Below, piece after piece: positions 15,406-21,407 of a stretch of DNA of 26,748 bases. Numbering within the stretch: position 1 is the stretch's first letter; the number at the start of each line of letters is the position of its first letter. The position numbers were made by a program, and so were the translations under genes. Under the pieces are notes generated by a model. It did not search any database. It was given only the letters and a program-made list of their open reading frames with translations, and was not told the origin of the DNA. The stretch comes from DAIOFH01 sp036745875 (GTDB lineage: Bacteria > Planctomycetota > SZUA-567): NCBI GenBank assembly GCA_036745875.1, contig DAIOFH010000047.1, forward strand, positions 1 through 26,748. Direction: 5' to 3'.

Positions 15406-15618
15406 CTAAGCACTCAAGGAGATTATCCTACCATCCATAAACCGGAAGTCAAGAAAACTGGGGCGTTCGTCGTCCATGAACTCACGGTGGACGATTTCGC
15501 GGATTTTCAGGGCGAGCTCTTCCCAGTTTGCCGCTTCTTCGTATGCGGCCCAATCGAGCCCATGAGCCATAAAGCAACCGTTTTCACCATTGTTGACGAG
15601 AAAAGAAAGACGTTTCAT
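15406..15618 (-). CDS. HicB-like small protein
   Basis: The 70-residue protein (MKRLSFLVNNGENGCFMAHGLDW...) resembles short HicB-like proteins with a partial RNase-H-like fold, in which the middle ENGCFMAHGLDWAAYEEAANWEELALKIREIV corresponds to the beta-alpha core of HicB. Full HicB antitoxins carry in addition a DNA-binding part, absent here. No HicA-type toxin gene is visible beside it. The start has a good GGAGGTGA site. It precedes the kinase gene by 32 bp and is probably the first gene of the minus-strand cluster. Confidence 0.55.
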   Translation of the reverse strand: MKRLSFLVNNGENGCFMAHGLDWAAYEEAANWEELALKIREIVHREFMDDERPSFLDFRFMDGRIISLSA

Positions 15619-15794
15619 AGCAAGTCACCTCCATAAAAGTCGCGTGGTGAAGTCCCCCAAGCGTCGTTATCTACTTTTACCGGAAAACGCTCTATTAGGT
15701 ATTATCGACCAAATTGACGAAAACTTGACGGCCTTATTCCATGACGATACAACTCCATACGTACCAATTTGTTAGCGAAGAAGTTATTTTAAAC

Positions 15795-15823
15795 TTGGCG
15801 GGTCTTCTCAATATAAGTACAAT
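15795..15823 (+). promoter_or_regulatory. Candidate promoter of tmk
   Basis: TTGGCG (15795-15800), a 17-bp spacer and TACAAT (15818-15823, five of six consensus bases) lie about 50 bp before the tmk start codon. The -35 match is weak, so the call is tentative. Confidence 0.4.
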
Positions 15824-15871
15824 AGAAATATAGAGGATATTTTTACCGTCACCACGTTAAGAGGATATTGC

Positions 15872-16564
15872 ATGAAGGGACTGTTTCTGGCATTGGAAGG
15901 CATCGACGGCGCGGGGAAATCGTCACAGATCTCCATGCTGACGGAATATTTTCAAAAGGCCGGACGTCAGGTCCGTGCCCTGCATTTCCCGCGCACCGGT
16001 GAAAAACCGTACGGGCCGATGATAGCGTCTTTTTTGCGAGGCGATTACGGCAAGGATGTCCATCCCCAGCTGGCCGCCCTCCTCTACGCCCTCGACCGTC
16101 AGTTGGCCGCGCCCGGCCTCAAGGAACTCCTCAATCGCGGGGACGTCATCATTGCCGACCGCTACGTACATTCGAATATCTGCTACCAGTGCGCCAAAAT
16201 AGACGATCCGGCCGAACGCCAGAAAATCACCAATTGGATCGAGGAGCTGGAATACATCCAGAACGGCGTGCCGCGTCCCGATCTGGCGCTTTTCCTGGAC
16301 GCGCCGCTGGATTTCGCGCTGAACAACCTGACAAAGCAACGGGGTGGCCAGGATCGCGACTACCTCAATGGAAAAGCCGATATCCACGAGGCAAACACCG
16401 ACCTGCAAAAAAGGGTGCGCCAGGAATTCCTCACTTATGCCGAAAAGAATTTTTCCGAAATGGCTGTGGTGGATTGTGCGGAAATGAATGGAGCCATGGC
16501 CGACCCGCGGACCATCCATAGCCGCGTTTTGGATAGGCTGCGATATTATGCCATAATAAAGTAA
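15872..16564 (+). CDS. tmk: Thymidylate kinase
   Basis: This 230-residue enzyme phosphorylates dTMP to dTDP with ATP for DNA synthesis. The P-loop EGIDGAGKSS (9-18), HFPRTG (38-43), LLYALDR (70-76) and DRYVHSN (96-102) are the family motifs. The P-loop has a second Ser in place of the more common Thr (GKSTQ), and there is a lid-like region around 150-170 (NNLTKQRGG). AAGAGGA lies upstream of the ATG. The gene stands ahead of an UlaG-like hydrolase and zwf, separated from them by a heptamer-repeat element. Confidence 0.88.
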   Translation: MKGLFLALEGIDGAGKSSQISMLTEYFQKAGRQVRALHFPRTGEKPYGPMIASFLRGDYGKDVHPQLAALLYALDRQLAAPGLKELLNRGDVIIADRYVHSNICYQCAKIDDPAERQKITNWIEELEYIQNGVPRPDLALFLDAPLDFALNNLTKQRGGQDRDYLNGKADIHEANTDLQKRVRQEFLTYAEKNFSEMAVVDCAEMNGAMADPRTIHSRVLDRLRYYAIIK

Positions 16565-16569
16565 CCGCA

Positions 16570-16665
16570 GTTAAAAGTTAAAAGTTAAGAGTTAAAGATC
16601 CTTGTACTTGCACTTGCGATAAAAATTCTTCTGCAACTCTTCACTCTTCACTTTTAATTCTTAAC
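16570..16665. repeat. Heptamer-repeat element, copy 3, after tmk
   Basis: Four units (GTTAAAA, GTTAAAA, GTTAAGA, GTTAAAG; 16570-16597) face four complementary units (AACTCTT, CACTCTT, CACTTTT, AATTCTT; 16635-16662) across a 37-bp centre. It starts five bases after the tmk stop codon and ends 18 bases before the next start codon, leaving room only for the ribosome site AAGGA. Confidence 0.8.
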
Positions 16666-16683
16666 TATTTTTAAGGATATAAA

Positions 16684-17496
16684 ATGCCGCAAGGGCAAGA
16701 ACTAATGCAGGAAATCCGGCAGGCGGCAGTGGAGCCTGGAAAATTTTCCATGTGGTGGCTCGGGCAGCAAAGCTGGGTCGTCAAGACCGCGCATTGCCTT
16801 GCCGGGATCGACCTGTTCCTCTCGGATCATCCCAAAAGACGCTATCCCGCCCTGCTCTCGCCGAAGGAACTGGCCGGATTCAACCTTGTCCTCGGCACCC
16901 ACGACCACAAAGATCACATCGATCGGGACGCCTGGAAAATAATCGCCGAACACTCCCCGGACACCATGTTCATCCTGCCCAGGAGAAGCGTCGCCGATGT
17001 CCGCATCGCCACACACATCCCCATAGACCGCCTGATGGGGCTTGACGACGGACAGTCCGTTGTGTCCGGCGACCTCAAGGTTACGGCCGTGCCGTCCGCC
17101 CACGAGTGGATCGACAACCTTCCTGAAGCGGGCGGGCATCGCTGGCTCGGCTATATTCTCGATCCGGGCTCCGGCGGCGTGCTATATCATGCCGGGGACA
17201 CTTGTGTGTGGGAAGGCATGAGCGAGAGGCTTACCGAATGGGATATCCGCGCGGCCTGCCTCCCCATCAACGGCCGCGACGCCGAGCGCTACAAACAGGG
17301 CGTGATCGGCTGCATGGTTTATCAGGAGGCTGGCGACCTCGCCGCCCGCATTGGCGCAAAAACGGTTCTGCCCGGCCATTACGACGCGTTCCAGCGCGAT
17401 GCCACCGACCCGAACCTGTTTGCGGAGTATGTCACATCCCGCTATCCTGAAATAAAGGCAATGACCCCGGAGCGCGGCGCGCGAGTAGACTTGTAA
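16684..17496 (+). CDS. Metallo-beta-lactamase-fold hydrolase, UlaG-like
   Basis: This 270-residue MBL-fold enzyme carries metal-binding motifs THDHKDHID (72-80), the conserved SAHE (138-141), HAGDT (169-173) and PGHYD near 236. WWLGQQSWVVKT at the N-terminus and LPINGRD (193-199) are typical of the UlaG group, whose best known member opens L-ascorbate-6-phosphate lactone. The true substrate here is unknown. It is seven bases ahead of zwf, so the two are translated from one transcript; a lactone hydrolase beside a lactone-producing dehydrogenase is suggestive, but zwf's lactone is normally opened by Pgl. Confidence 0.8.
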   Translation: MPQGQELMQEIRQAAVEPGKFSMWWLGQQSWVVKTAHCLAGIDLFLSDHPKRRYPALLSPKELAGFNLVLGTHDHKDHIDRDAWKIIAEHSPDTMFILPRRSVADVRIATHIPIDRLMGLDDGQSVVSGDLKVTAVPSAHEWIDNLPEAGGHRWLGYILDPGSGGVLYHAGDTCVWEGMSERLTEWDIRAACLPINGRDAERYKQGVIGCMVYQEAGDLAARIGAKTVLPGHYDAFQRDATDPNLFAEYVTSRYPEIKAMTPERGARVDL

Positions 17497-17503
17497 AGGA
17501 CCA

Positions 17504-19027
17504 ATGATGGACGACGACATGGACATGGCGGATGCGTGCGTTTTCGTGCTTTTCGGCGCGTCGGGCGATTTGGCGCGGCGCAAACTGTTCCCGGCGTTGT
17601 ACAGGCTCTTTTTGGCGGGTAACCTGCCGGAAAAATTCCGCCTTGTCGGTTATGGCCGCTCGGAAATGTCGGACGAGGCGTTCCAGGAAGAGGCGAAAAA
17701 GGCGCTGGTCGAATTCGCCAGTGAAGAGGACGCGGCCAATCCCCGCCTCGCGGAATTTGCCCGGTGCATGAATTACGTGACGGGAAAATACAACAAACCG
17801 GAAGACATCAAGCGGCTTGGGGAGTCCATCACCAAGGACGGCGAAGGCACCACCGTGATGTATTACCTCGCCCTGCCGCCGTCTGTCGCGGAAAAGCTGC
17901 TCGAACGCTTTGCCGAAGGCAACCTGCCTACCAACAACGCCCGCGTCCTGATGGAAAAGCCGTTCGGCTCCGACCTCGCGTCGGCACGAAGGCTGAACCA
18001 GCTCCTGGCCACGCGGTTCGAAGAAAAAAACATCCACCGCATAGACCATTATCTCGCCAAGGACACGGTGCGCAACTTATTGGTTTTCCGCTTCGCCAAC
18101 GCCATTTTCGAACCATTGTGGAGCCGGCATTATATAGACCATATCCAGGTCTCGGCGACGGAATCCATCGGTGTGGAAGACAGGGGTGGGTTCTACGACG
18201 GCGCTGGCGTCGTAAGGGACATGTTCCAGAACCACGTTCTGATGCTTCTGGCGCTGGCGGCGATGGAACCGCCCCTCGCCGGCGACGCTGAATCGATCCG
18301 CGACCGCATCTCGGACCTTCTGAAATCCATAGAACCGCCGACCAAGAGCGATTTCGTCTTTGGCCAATACGAAGGCTACCGCGAGGCCAAAAACGTCAAA
18401 CCCGATTCCACCACGCCGACCTTCGCGGCGCTGCGCCTCGGCATTCACAACTGGCGCTGGGACGGCGTGCCGATCTATCTGATGTCGGGAAAATGCCTGG
18501 ACGCCAGGGTCAGTGAAATCTCCATCATTTTCAAGCACATCCCGATGACCCTTATCGAGTCCCCGTCGGCGGCGCCTGACGTGACCAATGTCCTGACCCT
18601 GCGCATCCACCCGAACGAAGGCATCCGCCTCGATTTCGGCGTCAAGCGCCCGGGACACCTCGACCTGGTGACGCCCGCGTCACTGGATTTCCGCTATTCG
18701 GAATTGCCGGCTGACGGAGCGGGCGACAGGATTGAACAGGCTCTAGGGACATTCGACGCGTCCGGGCACCACTTGTTCACCGGCTACGAAAGGGTGCTCC
18801 TGGAAGCGCTGGCAGGCCGCTCAGGGCTGTTCTGGCGCGCGGACGGCATTGAGGCGGCGTGGAAAATCGTCGATCCGATGCTGCAGACGGAAAATCTCCC
18901 CGACCCGGACGACTACCCGACATATCCGGTCGGCTCGAGCGGCATCACGCTGTCGGCATCGTTGTTCAGGCGCTCGAAAACACGCTGGTATAAGGCGAAT
19001 TACAGCGTCCGGTCGTCCTCTGAGTAA
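17504..19027 (+). CDS. zwf: Glucose-6-phosphate 1-dehydrogenase
   Basis: The 507-residue enzyme oxidises glucose-6-phosphate to 6-phosphogluconolactone with NADP or NAD, the first step of the oxidative pentose phosphate pathway. Residues 18-28 are the coenzyme motif GASGDLARRKL. EKPFG (151-155) and the substrate motif RIDHYLAKD (179-187) follow; the family norm is RIDHYLGKE, so this copy has Ala for Gly and Asp for Glu while keeping the Asp-His pair and the lysine. Further on are RGGFYDGAGVVRDMFQNH and the C-terminal FWRADGIEAAWKIVDP. AAGGA lies upstream of the double ATG. No gnd or pgl gene is in the window. It converges on the SRAP gene with a seven-base gap and no terminator. Confidence 0.9.
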   Translation: MMDDDMDMADACVFVLFGASGDLARRKLFPALYRLFLAGNLPEKFRLVGYGRSEMSDEAFQEEAKKALVEFASEEDAANPRLAEFARCMNYVTGKYNKPEDIKRLGESITKDGEGTTVMYYLALPPSVAEKLLERFAEGNLPTNNARVLMEKPFGSDLASARRLNQLLATRFEEKNIHRIDHYLAKDTVRNLLVFRFANAIFEPLWSRHYIDHIQVSATESIGVEDRGGFYDGAGVVRDMFQNHVLMLLALAAMEPPLAGDAESIRDRISDLLKSIEPPTKSDFVFGQYEGYREAKNVKPDSTTPTFAALRLGIHNWRWDGVPIYLMSGKCLDARVSEISIIFKHIPMTLIESPSAAPDVTNVLTLRIHPNEGIRLDFGVKRPGHLDLVTPASLDFRYSELPADGAGDRIEQALGTFDASGHHLFTGYERVLLEALAGRSGLFWRADGIEAAWKIVDPMLQTENLPDPDDYPTYPVGSSGITLSASLFRRSKTRWYKANYSVRSSSE

Positions 19028-19034
19028 ACGATTG

Positions 19035-19727
19035 TCAAACAGGCTTAGGCTCCGCCTTTTGAATCGGCAACGTACAACGTTCGCCCTCATGAGCGCTCCT
19101 GTTTACATACGATGATACTTGCCAGTGCTTGAGATTCATGCCGGGAGAACGCCCGAGTATTTGCAGCAATATGTCCACATCGTTGTTTTCGGGGTCCAAC
19201 CATGCCAGCCAATCCGCACGGTCGACTACCACCGGCATCTGGCTGGTGAACGGGGACAATACCTCATCCGCTTTTGTGGTGATAACGGTGCAGGAACGGA
19301 TGCGGTTTGCCGGGCTTCCCCAGCGCTCCCATAATCCGGCGAAAACAAGCGGTGTGGCAAAGGATTCCGAAGAGAAGTAATAGGGGATTTTCTTTTTGCC
19401 GTCTTTTTCCCGTTTCCACTGGTAAAAACCGGTCGCGGGAATCAGACAACGCCGCATGCCAAGGGCGTCGGCAAACCTCCTGTCGCTGGTAAGGGACTGG
19501 ACCTTGGCATTGACCGCCTTCAGGCCTTCCCGTTCGTTTTCGGCCCAGTAGGGCAACAGCCCCCATTGAAAACCTTGTATATTTGGGCTTTCCCGATATT
19601 CCCTGACTATCACCGGACACTTTTGCGGCGGTGCTATGTTGTAGCGCGGCGAGGTTTTTGGAGGAAGGATGTCGAGATCGCTTAAAAGCAGGTCGGGGAT
19701 CATCTCCAATGCGTAACGTATAAACAA
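19035..19727 (-). CDS. SRAP (YedK/HMCES-like) protein lacking catalytic residues
   Basis: The 230-residue protein has the SRAP scaffold: RYNIAPPQ (28-35), WGLLPYWA (55-62), NAK (73-75), RRCLIPATGFYQWKR (92-106) and the C-terminal HWQVSSYVNR. Active SRAP proteins start with Met-Cys, the Cys forming a covalent link to abasic DNA. Here the start is TTG and residue 2 is Phe (MFIRY instead of MCGRY). The catalytic Glu of GF[YF]EW is Gln103, and the catalytic His of IH[DG]RMP is Thr161. So the three key residues are all changed while the fold is kept. AAGGAG lies seven bases before the TTG. It may be a non-catalytic DNA-binding relative or a decaying copy. Confidence 0.82.
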   Translation of the reverse strand: MFIRYALEMIPDLLLSDLDILPPKTSPRYNIAPPQKCPVIVREYRESPNIQGFQWGLLPYWAENEREGLKAVNAKVQSLTSDRRFADALGMRRCLIPATGFYQWKREKDGKKKIPYYFSSESFATPLVFAGLWERWGSPANRIRSCTVITTKADEVLSPFTSQMPVVVDRADWLAWLDPENNDVDILLQILGRSPGMNLKHWQVSSYVNRSAHEGERCTLPIQKAEPKPV

Positions 19728-19729
19728 CG

Positions 19730-20113
19730 GTGGTCTCCTTGAAAGGAAAAAGCGCCTTCGCTGGGGAAGTAGACGTTCTGGCTGATTTACTGACCAGGAA
19801 TAGCGCCGAAAAGAATGGCGCAGAGCGGGAACGGGTTATTGACCGAATGGCCGCCGTCGCCATTTCTGCCATAGCGCTGATCAACCCCGAGGTCATTGTC
19901 CTGACCGGCGGCCTGGCGGAACCGGACATGCACGATCCCATACTCGAACGCTGTTCTGGACTGATTCCCCAGCAGCACCTTCCCCGTCTTGTAATTCGGC
20001 TACAATACCAGGAGGATGTATTTGCCGGCATGACCGCCATGGCTATGGCCAGCCTTTCCGGGAAGGTGAAGCTTGTGGCGACAGAACGGCTATGGTGCGG
20101 ACCAGACCGTTAA
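19730..20113 (+). pseudogene. C-terminal fragment of a ROK-family protein
   Basis: About 127 residues match only the C-terminal part of ROK proteins (sugar kinases or XylR/NagC-type repressors): AISAIALINPEVIVLTGGLAEPD, then RLVIRLQYQEDVFAGMTAMAMASL. The full family is 300 to 400 residues; the ATP-binding, DNA-binding and zinc-site parts are missing. An in-frame stop lies just upstream (19721-19723), and the frame starts 3 bp from the SRAP start codon, so the upstream part was probably lost at a junction there. No clear ribosome site belongs to the fragment. Whether it is expressed is unknown. A fragmented sugar repressor is plausible, given the following binding-protein gene. Confidence 0.7.
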
Positions 20114-20262
20114 TTTTAGCCGCGTTTTGAACCATTTGACTCTTCTTACCCGCTATAAGGCCGGGTAACTGGATATTCGCTCACTTCAACACGTTGCCAT
20201 GCAACAACGCATCATTCGAAGCGTTGATGGATACATATACCAAAAAAATCTGGAGGATCGCC

Positions 20263-21225
20263 ATGAAACGCCTGATAGTGCGCTTAGTGCAACTGTGTTT
20301 CCCTGTTTTTTTCGTCACGGCGCTTTGCGTTTTGGGAACGGTACCTGAAATGGAGAATGGATCGGCAGTGAGGGTGGCGGTATGTGCCATCGATTGCGTT
20401 TCAGATCATGACCTGGCATGGATTGACAGCCTTTCCGAACACCTCTCTGTTGTTTCCGGAGAGGCGGAAGTCTCGACATTCATCGCTGGGCGCGATTCAG
20501 AACTCACTAATATCTATGCGGAAACAAGCAAGGCAAACGCTTTCGATGCGGTCATCATTTTGGCGGGCGAGTCGAATTTCGGCAGTCGTATCGTCGTCAG
20601 ATTGTCGGAGGAGGGCATTCCCGCGTGGAGCGCATGGCCGATGCTGCCGGAAAACATACGTGGTTACGTCGCCCCGGACGACTACGAAGCGGGGTATCTT
20701 ACCGCCAAGGCGGTTTTTGAACAGCTCGATACAGGCGGAAAGGTGGTAGTTCTTATGGGGTGTCCGGAATCATTGGCGACGGGATTGCGCGAGATGGGCT
20801 ATGACGCCGCCTTGGCGGAACATCCCGCTATAGAAGTCATTGAACAGGCTTATGCCCGTTGGTCAGGAGAACAGGCTTTCAAACAAATGCAGAGCTGGTT
20901 TTCCCGTCATCAAGGGGGAATTGAGGGTATTATCGCACAAAACGACGATATGCCGCTGGGCGCGCTGAACGCCATGAACACAATGGAAGTTTCCGCTTAT
21001 ATACCCCTGGTGGGCATTGATAGGCTGCCGGAGGCGGGGAGCGCGGTGGCGAATTCGAAGATGCTCCTTACTTTGCGACACGATGCGCGACAAGAGGCGT
21101 TCGAAACGATGGACATGGTGCTTCAGCACTCCAATCTTTTGCCTCAAGGCCTGCCGAGAGAAATGGAACGACGCGTCGTTTCCTGGCAACCCATTGCCTT
21201 GAACGAATTCACCAGCATCAGATAA
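20263..21225 (+). CDS. Periplasmic sugar-binding-like protein (orphan)
   Basis: The 320-residue protein looks like a type I periplasmic binding protein of the LacI/ribose-binding class. It begins with a charged start and a hydrophobic segment (LVQLCFPVFFVTALCVLG), a signal peptide or membrane anchor. Later come DAVIILAGES, GYVAPDDYEAGYLTAKAVFEQL, KVVVLMGCPES, GIEGIIAQNDDMPLGALNAM and IPLVGIDRLPEA, in the order of the fold. The start is fixed by GGAGG seven bases before the ATG at 20263; a longer open frame upstream lacks this. No permease or ATPase gene is beside it. It follows the ROK relic, so it could be what remains of a sugar-uptake or sensing locus. Ligand unknown. Confidence 0.75.
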   Translation: MKRLIVRLVQLCFPVFFVTALCVLGTVPEMENGSAVRVAVCAIDCVSDHDLAWIDSLSEHLSVVSGEAEVSTFIAGRDSELTNIYAETSKANAFDAVIILAGESNFGSRIVVRLSEEGIPAWSAWPMLPENIRGYVAPDDYEAGYLTAKAVFEQLDTGGKVVVLMGCPESLATGLREMGYDAALAEHPAIEVIEQAYARWSGEQAFKQMQSWFSRHQGGIEGIIAQNDDMPLGALNAMNTMEVSAYIPLVGIDRLPEAGSAVANSKMLLTLRHDARQEAFETMDMVLQHSNLLPQGLPREMERRVVSWQPIALNEFTSIR

Positions 21226-21336
21226 AAAACGCAATAGTGGCATCAATGATAATGTGTCGCCTTTAATAAATTTTCATGGATATTTGACGCGGTCTTGTAT
21301 TTTATGTTTTGCGCCAGATCGGCGCAGGTTCATGTC

Positions 21337-21371
21337 CAAAAAACAATGGTTCCCTTTTTGGGAACCATTGT
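21337..21371 (-). terminator. Strong terminator of pnp
   Basis: ACAATGGTTCCC (21343-21354), five T, and GGGAACCATTGT (21360-21371) form a perfect 12-bp stem. Read on the minus strand it is followed by TTTTTT (21337-21342 region). It is about 37 bp past the pnp stop codon. Confidence 0.88.
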
Positions 21372-21407
21372 CAAGGATATTTCGATTGTGCTTCTTTGTT
21401 TTATTAA

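Noticed and set aside
15590..15775. Open frame of 61 residues on the plus strand overlapping the HicB-like gene
   Set aside because: No ribosome site or family resemblance; it overlaps a better-supported gene on the other strand.
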